Assembly: GCA_022824395.1 (NCBI GenBank)
Contig: JAJDZX010000057.1
Span: forward strand, 1-36,396
DNA from: Alphaproteobacteria bacterium
GTDB lineage: Bacteria; Pseudomonadota; Alphaproteobacteria; TMED109
DNA: 36,396 nt
Direction: 5' to 3'
Shown here: in pieces, positions 24,221 through 32,007 of the stretch
How the letters are laid out: each line of letters begins with the position of its first letter
How positions within the stretch are numbered: position 1 is the stretch's first letter
Position numbers and translations under genes: made by a program
The notes under the pieces: generated by a model
Databases searched by the model: none
Seen by the model: only the letters and a program-made list of their open reading frames with translations
What the model was told of the DNA's origin: nothing

Positions 24221-25587
24221 CAGCGCGCCTCTTTGGTCAGGATCTGGACGATGCGCTCCTTGGTTTCCTCCACGGCGGGCTGCCCGAAGGGATCGATGCC
24301 GAGCAGGTCGGCGATCAGTACGGTTTCCAGCATGAGGTGGGCCATCAAGGCACCGTAGGCCGCCAGGCTCCGGCGCGCGAATGTGAACGTTCGCACCGGC
24401 CGCCCGGCCGCGGCGAGGCTCGCGCAGGTGGCATCGGCATGGGCGTGCCAGAGGGTACCCAGACGGCGGGGAAACCAAGTGGGGTAGCCGGGGAGATCAA
24501 CGGGTAGCTTGACGTCGCCGTCGCGGGCAGTGCCGGAACGCAGCAACGTGAACATTTGTCCAGGCGGCCCGTCCAGCCAAAGCTGCAGCTGGCTGTGCTC
24601 GTCGTCGGTGCCCCGCGCGGTGACGGGGGTGAAGCCCCGGCGGTCCTTCCCCAGACTTTCCGCCACCAGCTGCCGGTACCAGGTTTGCAGCGGCTCCATC
24701 GTGCTGGTGTATGCCAGCGTAACCAGCGTTCCGGTCCCGTGGCGCTCGTGGAACGCCGCCATGGCGGCAGCGGATTGCGCCGCGGCACTGAGACCTTCAC
24801 GGGGGAACGCGCGCGCGAGGACGGCCCTGCCGCCGGCCAGGACATCGGGTTCGTCCGGCCCCGACCCGTTCGCACCAATGGCGGCCGGCAGGAGCCCGGA
24901 TACCGTGAACGCCGCGAACCTGCCCCCCACGTCTGAAGGCACTTCTAGGATGGGGATCCCGCGGGCCTGGGCGAGGGCCCGGAGCGGAGATGGTCCGGCT
25001 TCAGTCAAGCAGATCGCCCGCTTGCGGATGGCATCGAGCTCCAGCGCCTCGCCGTACCACTCAAGAAGCATCGCAAACAGGGCGAGCGTCTCGGTGGTGT
25101 GGCCGGACTTGCTGACGATCACCGAGTAGACGTGTTCCTGGCCAACCTGGTCGAGCGTCTTTCGCAGTCGGGCGCACGAGTCCGGGTCGATGCTCTCGGC
25201 GAACACGACCGGAGGCCGGGTCGTCTCCGGATGCGAATTCGCCCCGGCTGCAGCGGCGACAAACACCCTGCCGGCGTGCAGGGATCCGCCGCAGCCGCAG
25301 TGCACGATGAGCCCGGCATCGCGGGAAAACCGCTTCCCGACGTCGAGATAGCCGCGTGTGGGAGGGCCGCTGTGCAGGCCCGAGAGAAAGGGGAGTGCTC
25401 CGTCCCGGTAGCGTTCTTCCAGTCGGGTAAGCGCGGCGCGTGCGGCTTGCCGGTGTGCTGCCCGCCCGCCCGCTGGCTCAAGCCAAGCCACCGTGTCGCA
25501 GCTGATCCCGAAGGCATCGGGCGCGTTGCAGCGGCCTGCATGTGGTCCCTCGGGATGGACCGGTCTTGTCAGGGCAGTATGGCTCAC
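24220..25587 (-). CDS. pgi: glucose-6-phosphate isomerase, short form
   Basis: Interconverts glucose-6-phosphate and fructose-6-phosphate. The 455 residues correspond to the short bacterial form rather than the 540-residue E. coli type. The two SIS sugar-phosphate-binding domains are visible: HCGCGGSLHAGRVF in the first, then SKSGHTTETLALFA for phosphate binding. Active-site features include VGGRFAAF, VAESLGKDRRG with the catalytic Glu, HSQLQL with the ring-opening His, and QPAVEETKERI near the C-terminus with the conserved Lys. The first glycine motif is slightly unusual: the GTGGSSLG of the family reads GCGGSLHAG here, lacking one Ser. The start is taken at GTG 25587, but its ribosome site is weak, so the N-terminus is uncertain. 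The gene overlaps mutL downstream and diverges from arsC upstream over 147 bases. Confidence 0.85.
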   Translation of the reverse strand: MSHTALTRPVHPEGPHAGRCNAPDAFGISCDTVAWLEPAGGRAAHRQAARAALTRLEERYRDGALPFLSGLHSGPPTRGYLDVGKRFSRDAGLIVHCGCGGSLHAGRVFVAAAAGANSHPETTRPPVVFAESIDPDSCARLRKTLDQVGQEHVYSVIVSKSGHTTETLALFAMLLEWYGEALELDAIRKRAICLTEAGPSPLRALAQARGIPILEVPSDVGGRFAAFTVSGLLPAAIGANGSGPDEPDVLAGGRAVLARAFPREGLSAAAQSAAAMAAFHERHGTGTLVTLAYTSTMEPLQTWYRQLVAESLGKDRRGFTPVTARGTDDEHSQLQLWLDGPPGQMFTLLRSGTARDGDVKLPVDLPGYPTWFPRRLGTLWHAHADATCASLAAAGRPVRTFTFARRSLAAYGALMAHLMLETVLIADLLGIDPFGQPAVEETKERIVQILTKEAR

Positions 25588-25734
25588 GGGTCGGTCCGCC
25601 TGGCGACCGGCTTATGCGGTCAGCCGCCCGAGGCCGACACCCAGGCCCGGCGCGGACCGGGCCATTTCCCGCGGACGCTCGGAGTGATACAAGACCGCGG
25701 CAATCACCCTCAAACGAGTTGCGGAGCGCCGAGG

Positions 25735-26082
25735 ATGGACACGGTGATCTACCACAATCCCAAGTGTAGCAAGTCACGCGCGACGCTCGCCCTGCTCCGC
25801 GAGCGCGGGATTGAGCCGGAAATCGTCGAATACTTGAAGGATCCGCCTGACGCCCTCGTGCTCGCGGAGATTCTTCGCCGGCTCGGGCTGGGGCCGCGCG
25901 AATTCATGCGCAAGCGCGAAGCTGTCTACCGAGAACGCAATCTTGCCGACCCTGGTCTCGACGACCGGGCCCTGATCGAGGCCATGATCGCGGATCCGAT
26001 CTTGATCGAGCGCCCGATCGTGATCCACGGAGGGCGCGCTAGAGTAGGGCGTCCGCCGGAGTCGGTTCTCGAAATCCTTTGA
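25735..26082 (+). CDS. arsC: ArsC-family arsenate reductase (glutaredoxin-dependent type)
   Basis: Single-domain 115-residue protein of the ArsC/Spx fold. It opens with VIYHNPKCSKSRATLALL, in which C11 is the catalytic cysteine position of glutaredoxin-linked arsenate reductases, followed by IVEYLKDPP. FMRKREAVYRE and IERPIVIHGGRARVGRPPESV hold arginines equivalent to those that line the oxyanion site. ATG 25735 is chosen for the GGAG eight bases upstream and because it begins directly at the first strand; an in-frame open reading extends much further upstream, antisense to pgi, and is not coding. No arsR, arsB or acr3 gene lies nearby, so a general thiol-reductase role is as likely as arsenic resistance. 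The gene is 69 bases upstream of an S9A peptidase gene on the same strand. Confidence 0.88.
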   Translation: MDTVIYHNPKCSKSRATLALLRERGIEPEIVEYLKDPPDALVLAEILRRLGLGPREFMRKREAVYRERNLADPGLDDRALIEAMIADPILIERPIVIHGGRARVGRPPESVLEIL

Positions 26083-26151
26083 CGCCGGCAGCTGCGCTTC
26101 GCTGGCGGCGACGGCACAGCAACGCGCGCACCGATCCTCGCGTGAAGGAAG

Positions 26152-28200
26152 ATGGTCGCCCGGACGGGGGGTGTAGTGAACGAAACGGCTGACCCGCACG
26201 CCTGGCTTCGCTGCGCGGATTGGCCGTCCGTCCTGCGCGATCCGGGCACCTTGGAACCCGCCATTCATTCGCACCTGGTACAGGAGAACCGGCGCACCGA
26301 GCGCGCCCTTCTCCCGGTCGCCGGATTGCAGGATGAATTGGCGCGCGAGCTGCGCGCGCGGGTGCCGGACGAAGACACCGACGTCCCGGTGCCGGACGGG
26401 CAGTACGCCTATTACCGGCGCTTCGCAGAGGGAGGCGAATATCCCGTTCTCTGTCGGGTCCGTGCGGACGAGACGAGCGAGGAAGTCTTGCTCGACGGCA
26501 ACCGGGAAGCAGCCCAGGCGAAGTTCTTCCGGATCGGCGGGTCGCGCCATTCGCCCGATCACGCGATCCTCGCCTACGCCGCCGATCGCAAGGGGTCGGA
26601 AAAGTACGAAGTGCGGTTTCTCGATCTCCCGGACCGAGCGGAGCTCCCGGACCGGCTGCAGGAGACCCAGGGGGATCTCGTCTGGTCGCTCGATTCCCGG
26701 CAGCTGTATTACACGGTCCTGGATGATCAGCATCGACCATGGCAGGTGCGCCGACACCGCCTCGGAGACCCGCCCGGGTCGGACGTGGCCGTATTCACCA
26801 GCCCGTCTCCGCAGGTGTTCCTCGCCGTCAGCCGAACTGAAAGCGGTCGCTTCGTTCGCATCGACTGTCATGAGCACGCCGATGCCTCCGAGACGTACCT
26901 GATCGATGCTTCCCGGCCGGACTCCGAACCTTTCCGGGTCTGGGGGCGACGAGAGGGGGTGCGCTACACGGTTTCCGATCACGGCGAACGGTTGATTCTT
27001 CTTACCAATGCCGATGGCGCAGTAGACTTCAAGATCGTCGAGGTCCCCGTGCACGGCGACCGCACAGCATCGTGCCAGATTGTGCCGCATCGTGCCGGTA
27101 TCTACATACTGGACGTGCAGGTGTTCGCCGACTGGCTGGTCCGGCTGGAACGCGTAGGCGGGTTGCCCAGGATCGTGGTGCACAGTCTCCGTGATGGCGA
27201 TGAGTATGCGATCGATGCAGGCGGTGAAGAGACGTTTAGTCTCCAGCTGGTCGCAGGGATGGAATACGAGAAACATGTGGTCCGCTACGTGTACAGTTCC
27301 CTGACGACACCCAGCAGAACGTTCGATTTCGATATGCGCGATCGGACGGCTGTGCTCCGCAAGGAGCAACAGATCCCGGGCGGGCACGACGCTGGGCAAT
27401 ACGTCGCCAGGCGCCTCACGGTGCGCAGCGAGGATGGCGCGGAAGTCCCGGTATCGCTGGTGCATCGAAGGGACCTGACGCTTGACGGCCGTACGCCGCT
27501 TCTCCTCTATGGCTACGGGGCGTACGGGCATGCCACGCCGGCGTCGTTTGTCCACACCCGTTTCAGCCTGCTGGACCGCGGTTTCGCGTACGCGATCGCC
27601 CATGTTCGCGGCGGCACTGAGCTGGGCTACGGGTGGTATCTAGACGGCAAGCTCGAGCACAAGGAGAACAGCTTCTCCGATTTCGTCTCCGCAGGCCGGG
27701 GGCTGGTGGAGGCGGGATACACGAGTCCCGGCAGGATCATTGCGCACGGCGGGAGCGCGGGAGGCTTGCTCGTCGGTGCGTCGCTCAACCGGGACACCGA
27801 ACTCTTCGGCGGCGTGATCGCCGAGGTGCCCTTCGTCGACGTGCTCAACACCATGCAGGATGCCACGCTCCCGCTGACACCGCCGGAGTGGGCGGAGTGG
27901 GGCGATCCAATTCGCGACGCGGCGGCACGCGCTCGTATCGGGTCGTACTGTCCCTATTCCAACGTATCCAGACGTCGCTACCCGGCCGTGCTTGCGACCG
28001 CCGGCCTGACGGACCCGCGCGTCGGCTACTGGGAACCTGCCAAGTGGATCGCGAGGCTCCGCGAACACACGACCTCAGCGGAACCGGTGCTCCTGTGGAC
28101 CAATCTCGAGGCGGGCCACGGGGGGGCAGCCGGCCGCTTCGCGCGGCTTGACGAGGTCGCGCTCGTCTACGCGTTCGCCCTGATGACGGCGGGCCCATGA
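26152..28200 (+). CDS. prolyl oligopeptidase family (S9A) peptidase, oligopeptidase B-like
   Basis: Serine peptidase of 682 residues with the two-part S9A layout: an N-terminal seven-bladed propeller (about 60-400) and a C-terminal alpha/beta hydrolase. The catalytic triad is visible: S535 in HGGSAGGLLVGA, D621 in LTDPRVGYWEPAKW, and H656 in EAGHGGAAGR. The stretches PLLLYGYGAYG and HVRGGTELGYGWY are typical of oligopeptidase B, which cleaves peptides after basic residues in the cytoplasm. The specificity is inferred from family resemblance. No signal peptide is present. ATG 26152 has AAGGA just upstream and gives a sensible N-terminus (NETADPHAWL). The TGA overlaps the dapE ATG by four bases, so the two genes are translationally coupled, an unusual pairing that may simply reflect compact gene order. 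Confidence 0.9.
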   Translation: MVARTGGVVNETADPHAWLRCADWPSVLRDPGTLEPAIHSHLVQENRRTERALLPVAGLQDELARELRARVPDEDTDVPVPDGQYAYYRRFAEGGEYPVLCRVRADETSEEVLLDGNREAAQAKFFRIGGSRHSPDHAILAYAADRKGSEKYEVRFLDLPDRAELPDRLQETQGDLVWSLDSRQLYYTVLDDQHRPWQVRRHRLGDPPGSDVAVFTSPSPQVFLAVSRTESGRFVRIDCHEHADASETYLIDASRPDSEPFRVWGRREGVRYTVSDHGERLILLTNADGAVDFKIVEVPVHGDRTASCQIVPHRAGIYILDVQVFADWLVRLERVGGLPRIVVHSLRDGDEYAIDAGGEETFSLQLVAGMEYEKHVVRYVYSSLTTPSRTFDFDMRDRTAVLRKEQQIPGGHDAGQYVARRLTVRSEDGAEVPVSLVHRRDLTLDGRTPLLLYGYGAYGHATPASFVHTRFSLLDRGFAYAIAHVRGGTELGYGWYLDGKLEHKENSFSDFVSAGRGLVEAGYTSPGRIIAHGGSAGGLLVGASLNRDTELFGGVIAEVPFVDVLNTMQDATLPLTPPEWAEWGDPIRDAAARARIGSYCPYSNVSRRRYPAVLATAGLTDPRVGYWEPAKWIARLREHTTSAEPVLLWTNLEAGHGGAAGRFARLDEVALVYAFALMTAGP

Positions 28201-29438
28201 GTTCCGCTGCTGCGAGCAATCCGCACCGTCCGACCGATCCGCTGGAACTTGCCCGGGCCCTGATTCGCTGCCCCAGCGTGACGCCGGTCGATGCCGGTGC
28301 GCTGGGAGTTCTGGAAGCGGCTCTGGGACGCCTCGGTTTCACATGCCGGCGTCTCGCGTTCGGGGAGCCCGGCACGGAGGGGCCCGACGCACAGGTGGAG
28401 AACCTGTACGCCCGAATCGGGGTGGACCGCCCGAACTTCTGCTTCGCAGGTCATACGGACGTCGTGCCGCCAGGCGCCATGGACACATGGGACAAGGATC
28501 CGTTCGGGGGGATCACCGAAGACGGCGTCCTGTACGGCCGGGGCGCGTCCGACATGAAGGGAAGCATTGCCGCGTTCGTTGCCGCCTGCTCGAGGATTCT
28601 GGACAATGGACGATTGTATGGCTCGATTAGCCTGTTGATCACCGGCGACGAGGAAAAAGACGCACGACACGGCACAGTGCGGGTTCTCGACTGGATGAAA
28701 CGGCACGACGAGCACATCGACGTCTGTCTCGTGGGTGAGCCGACCAATCCGGAGCGCCTCGGGGACATGATGAAGATCGGCCGCCGGGGCAGCGTGAACG
28801 GCACTTTGACCGTGTACGGCACGCAAGGGCACGTCGCGTACCCGGAGCTTGCAGATAACCCGATTCCCCGGCTCGTCGCGCTGCTCACCTCGCTCCTGTC
28901 CGAGGCGCCGGACGACGGGGTCGACCATTTCCAGCCGTCCAATTTGGAGATCACGTCGGTGGACGTGGGGAACCGCGTCACGAATGTGATACCGAACTGT
29001 GCCACTGCGAGCTTCAATGTGCGATACTGCCCGGCACACACCCCTGCATCGTTGGAGGCTTGGCTGCGCGCGTGCCTTGATCGGGTGGCGGCCGGCAGCT
29101 ACAAGCTTGACCTGGACTGGAGCGGGCCGGCGTTTCTGACCCGGCCGGGGCGCCTGACAGACGTGGTCGCAACCGCGGTGAGGGCCGTCACGGGACGGCA
29201 ACCCGCGGCATCGACCAGCGGAGGGACGTCCGACGCGCGGTTTATTCAGGCTGTCTGTCCGGTCGTGGAGTTTGGTGGGGTCGGGAAGACGATGCACCAG
29301 GCGAACGAGCGGGTCCTGGTGGAGGACTTGCTGACGCTGACGGATGTATACGAGCGGATTCTGACGCTGTTTTTCGAGTCCGAAGGATCTGATCGCGCGA
29401 CCGGGCGGGGAAGAGCCCATGACCCCCCGGGAGGGTAA
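28197..29438 (+). CDS. dapE: succinyl-diaminopimelate desuccinylase DapE
   Basis: M20-family dinuclear zinc hydrolase that releases L,L-diaminopimelate from its N-succinyl form, in the DAP/lysine pathway that supplies peptidoglycan. The metal-ligand blocks are all present: FAGHTDVVPPG, LYGRGASDMKG, ITGDEEKDARHGT with the catalytic Glu pair, and VGEPTNPERLGDMMKIGRRGS. C-terminal features STSGGTSDARFI and VGKTMHQANERV complete the active site and separate DapE from ArgE and other M20 enzymes. The 413 residues are longer than usual (375-390) because of a hydrophilic C-terminal tail of about 25 residues (ESEGSDRATGRGR...), which overlaps the start of the next gene by 20 bases. The ATG lies in an ATGA overlap with the upstream peptidase gene. 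Confidence 0.95.
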   Translation: MSSAAASNPHRPTDPLELARALIRCPSVTPVDAGALGVLEAALGRLGFTCRRLAFGEPGTEGPDAQVENLYARIGVDRPNFCFAGHTDVVPPGAMDTWDKDPFGGITEDGVLYGRGASDMKGSIAAFVAACSRILDNGRLYGSISLLITGDEEKDARHGTVRVLDWMKRHDEHIDVCLVGEPTNPERLGDMMKIGRRGSVNGTLTVYGTQGHVAYPELADNPIPRLVALLTSLLSEAPDDGVDHFQPSNLEITSVDVGNRVTNVIPNCATASFNVRYCPAHTPASLEAWLRACLDRVAAGSYKLDLDWSGPAFLTRPGRLTDVVATAVRAVTGRQPAASTSGGTSDARFIQAVCPVVEFGGVGKTMHQANERVLVEDLLTLTDVYERILTLFFESEGSDRATGRGRAHDPPGG

Positions 29439-31110
29439 CCGCGGTCCGGAAACCGACACCGCTTTCGACGTGGTTGTCATCGGCAGCGGGTTTGGCGGGA
29501 TGTACATGCTGCACCGCCTGCGCAGCATCGGCATGTCGGCCCGCGCCTATGATGTTGCAGACGATGTTGGCGGCACGTGGTACTGGAATCGCTACCCCGG
29601 TGCGCGCTGCGACATCGAGAGCATGCAGTACTCGTACTCCTTTTCCGAGGGTCTGGAACAGGAGTGGAGCTGGTCAGAGAAATACGCATCACAGCCGGAG
29701 ATCCTCGACTACGCCCGATACGTCGCCGACCGCTTCGATCTGCGCCGCGATGTCCGGTTCCGGACTCGTGTCACGACGGCGAGCTTCGACGAGCGCGTCG
29801 GCCGGTGGGTCGTGGAGACCGATCGCGGCGACCGGGTGACGGGACGTTATCTCGTGTCGGCCGTGGGCTGCCTTTCTGCCGCCAATCTTCCGGCCTTCGC
29901 CGGGATGCAGGATTGCCAGATGCCGATTCTGCACACCGGCAGATGGCCGCATGAGGGCTTCGACTTCACGGGTCTTCGGGTCGGTGTCATCGGGACCGGT
30001 TCGTCCGCTATCCAGTCGATTCCGATCATTGCCCGGGATGCCGAGGCGGTGGTGGTGTTTCAGCGTACCCCGAACTACGCGGTCCCGGCCCGCAACACGC
30101 CCATGAATCCGGACTATGAGCGCGGAATCAAGGCGAACTATGCCGATTTCCGTGCGTTGGCGCGCACCCGCATGCCGGCGTTCCTGTTCCAGTACGACAA
30201 GCGTTCGGCGCTGGAGTTGTCGCCGCTCGAGCGGGAACTGCACTACGAGGACTACTGGCGTCGCGGCGGACTTGGTTTTCTCGGCGCGTTTTCGGACCTG
30301 CTGCTCAATCAGGAATCGAACGACAGCATCGCGGAATTCGTGCGCGGCAAGATTCGCTCGGTCGTCAGGAATCCCGAGGTTGCGCAGTTGCTGTGCCCCG
30401 ACAACGTATTCGGTTGCAAGCGCCTGTGCGTGGATAGCGGCTACTACGAGACATTCAACTTGCCGCACGTGAGCCTGGTCGACGTATCCGAGACACCGAT
30501 TCAGGGCTTCACTGAGACCGGTTTGGTCGTGGCGGACCAGCGCTATGACTTCGATGTCATCGTGTGTGCCACCGGCTTCGCGGCGATGACGGGATCGCTC
30601 GACCGCATTCGGATCACCGGTCGGAAGGGCATGACGCTGAAAGACAAGTGGCGGTCAGGCCCGCGAACCTACCTGGGTCTGATGTCCGCCGGGTTCCCGA
30701 ACCTCTTTACCGTCACGGGTCCCGGGAGCCCCTCGGTGCTGGCCAACATGATGCCGGCGATCGAGCAGCACGTCGATTGGATTGCACACTGTTTCACGCG
30801 ACTGGATGACGCTGGAGCCCGCACGATTGAGCCCCTGGCGACCTCCGAGAACGCCTGGATTGGCCACGTCAACGATGTCGCGAGCGAGTCCTTGCGGTCG
30901 ACGTGCAGTTCTTGGTACGTCGGTGCGAACATTCCCAGCCGCCCGCGCGTGTTCATGCCCTACATCGGCGGATTTCCGGCATACCTCGACCGATGCAATG
31001 CGGAAACCGAATCAGGTTATGCCGGCTTTGCGATAGACGGCGGAACAGCCCTGGCACCGCCACGGATCTTCCCATGGACGACGAGGTGGAACCTGGCGGC
31101 GCCGACTTGA
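29419..31110 (+). CDS. flavin-containing monooxygenase, Baeyer-Villiger type
   Basis: FAD- and NADPH-dependent monooxygenase of 563 residues resembling cyclohexanone-type Baeyer-Villiger enzymes, which insert oxygen next to a ketone. The FAD Rossmann motif GSGFGG is at 22-27. The long fingerprint GGTWYWNRYPGARCD (52-66) is complete, and the NADPH-binding motif VIGTGSSAIQSIP begins at about 191. In the short fingerprint FxGxxxHxxxW[PD], the H173, W177 and P178 are kept, but the Phe and Gly are replaced by C167 and M169, so the enzyme is somewhat divergent. A C-terminal VVCATGF-like block (VIVCATGFAAMTGSL) is also typical. The substrate cannot be predicted. ATG 29419 has GGGGAAGAG upstream and overlaps the end of dapE by 20 bases, so the genes are probably cotranscribed. 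Confidence 0.87.
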   Translation: MTPREGNRGPETDTAFDVVVIGSGFGGMYMLHRLRSIGMSARAYDVADDVGGTWYWNRYPGARCDIESMQYSYSFSEGLEQEWSWSEKYASQPEILDYARYVADRFDLRRDVRFRTRVTTASFDERVGRWVVETDRGDRVTGRYLVSAVGCLSAANLPAFAGMQDCQMPILHTGRWPHEGFDFTGLRVGVIGTGSSAIQSIPIIARDAEAVVVFQRTPNYAVPARNTPMNPDYERGIKANYADFRALARTRMPAFLFQYDKRSALELSPLERELHYEDYWRRGGLGFLGAFSDLLLNQESNDSIAEFVRGKIRSVVRNPEVAQLLCPDNVFGCKRLCVDSGYYETFNLPHVSLVDVSETPIQGFTETGLVVADQRYDFDVIVCATGFAAMTGSLDRIRITGRKGMTLKDKWRSGPRTYLGLMSAGFPNLFTVTGPGSPSVLANMMPAIEQHVDWIAHCFTRLDDAGARTIEPLATSENAWIGHVNDVASESLRSTCSSWYVGANIPSRPRVFMPYIGGFPAYLDRCNAETESGYAGFAIDGGTALAPPRIFPWTTRWNLAAPT

Positions 31111-31300
31111 TGTAGGCGGTGGAGCGGTCGAGGTTGGCCGAATTCTCGACTGCGGTATGTTCGCCGGAAAACAGGCGTACAAGGATATCTGGGGGCACCG
31201 GACGGCTAGGCGGCCGGTATCGCTGGACCGCACTAAATGACACTCCGCTGTCCGGCCGCGGTGCGGCGTCGCGGGCGGCACCGATTTCGTTGACCCATCC

Positions 31301-31306
31301 AGGGAG
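31301..31306 (+). promoter_or_regulatory. ribosome binding site fixing the SRAP gene start
   Basis: AGGGAG lies seven bases before ATG 31314. The next in-frame ATG (31326), which aligns with the family's usual initiator, would be 19 bases away. The first ATG is therefore favoured, leaving the family's Cys2 position internal. Confidence 0.6.
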
Positions 31307-31313
31307 TTCAATT

Positions 31314-31943
31314 ATGTCTAACCCCATGCGCGGCCGATACAGCTTGACCGATCCCGCCGGTGCTCGGCGCAACTTGTTTGGCGACCCGAATGGGTCGGTG
31401 CCGGAACCGAACGCGGAAATCGCTCCGGGGACGGAGGTCCTTGCTGGTGGCCGGAGTGCCGAGGGGCAGATTCGCGCCGCGGTGCTGTACTGGGGAATTC
31501 CGTCGGAACGCCCTGATTCTGCAGGTCTGGTGGCGAGTGCCCGCGCCGAGAGTGTTGCCCGGAATCCGTCCTTCAAGGAGTCCTTCCAGCGCCGTCGGTG
31601 TTTGATCGCGGCGGATGCGTTCTACGAATGGGGGATGCCGGAAGAAGGCCCGCAGATCGTTTGGAAATTCCGGGCCTCTGACGACGGCTATCTGGCCTTT
31701 GCCGGCATTTATCAGCCCCTGCGCTCGGCCAACGGGGAAGGTCCGGCGACGGGCTGCGTGGTTGTGACGACGGCGGCCAATGGCCTTGTGGGCCGCGTTC
31801 ACGATCGCATGCCGGCCATCATCGGTCGCGCTGATTTTGACGCTTGGTTAAACCCCGACACTTCTAGGGAAGACTTGCAGGAACTGCTTCGACCGGTGTC
31901 GGAAGCCGCGTTACAGGCCGAAGAGCTGGCCCCGGTCGCTTAG
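31314..31943 (+). CDS. degenerate SRAP-domain (YedK/HMCES-type) protein lacking the catalytic Cys
   Basis: SRAP proteins shield abasic sites in single-stranded DNA by forming a covalent bond through Cys2, which is exposed after Met removal in the start MCGRY. This 209-residue protein clearly has the fold: GRYSLTDP, RCLIAADAFYEW, YLAFAGIY, VVTTAANGLVGRVHDRMPAII and DFDAWLNP. The start reads MSNPMRGRYS, so the Cys codon is replaced by CGC (Arg6) after a second Met, and a good ribosome site favours the upstream ATG. The active-site Asn of the NARAE motif is Ser75 (SARAES). The Glu (E105) and His (H163) remain. It therefore probably cannot form the usual DNA-protein crosslink; it may be a decayed or repurposed paralogue. 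Stop and downstream sequence are intact, with a hairpin between it and convergent ychF. Confidence 0.85.
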   Translation: MSNPMRGRYSLTDPAGARRNLFGDPNGSVPEPNAEIAPGTEVLAGGRSAEGQIRAAVLYWGIPSERPDSAGLVASARAESVARNPSFKESFQRRRCLIAADAFYEWGMPEEGPQIVWKFRASDDGYLAFAGIYQPLRSANGEGPATGCVVVTTAANGLVGRVHDRMPAIIGRADFDAWLNPDTSREDLQELLRPVSEAALQAEELAPVA

Positions 31944-31972
31944 CCCTGGCTCTTCCGGCTGGCAAGACGGTG

Positions 31973-31998
31973 CCAGCACGAAGGCGCGCGTGTGCTGG
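31973..31998. terminator. hairpin between converging SRAP and ychF genes
   Basis: CCAGCAC (31973-31979) pairs perfectly with GTGCTGG (31992-31998) around a 12-base loop, in the 64-base gap between two convergent stops. No T-tract is present, so a bidirectional terminator is likely only by position. Confidence 0.4.
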
Positions 31999-32007
31999 TG
32001 GGGCGGG

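Noticed and set aside
25774..27603. Minus-strand open frame of 609 codons across arsC and the S9A peptidase gene
   Set aside because: Antisense shadow of a well-supported peptidase gene with a complete catalytic triad.
28167..29534. Minus-strand open frame of 455 codons across dapE
   Set aside because: Antisense shadow; dapE has every active-site motif and correct overlaps on the plus strand.
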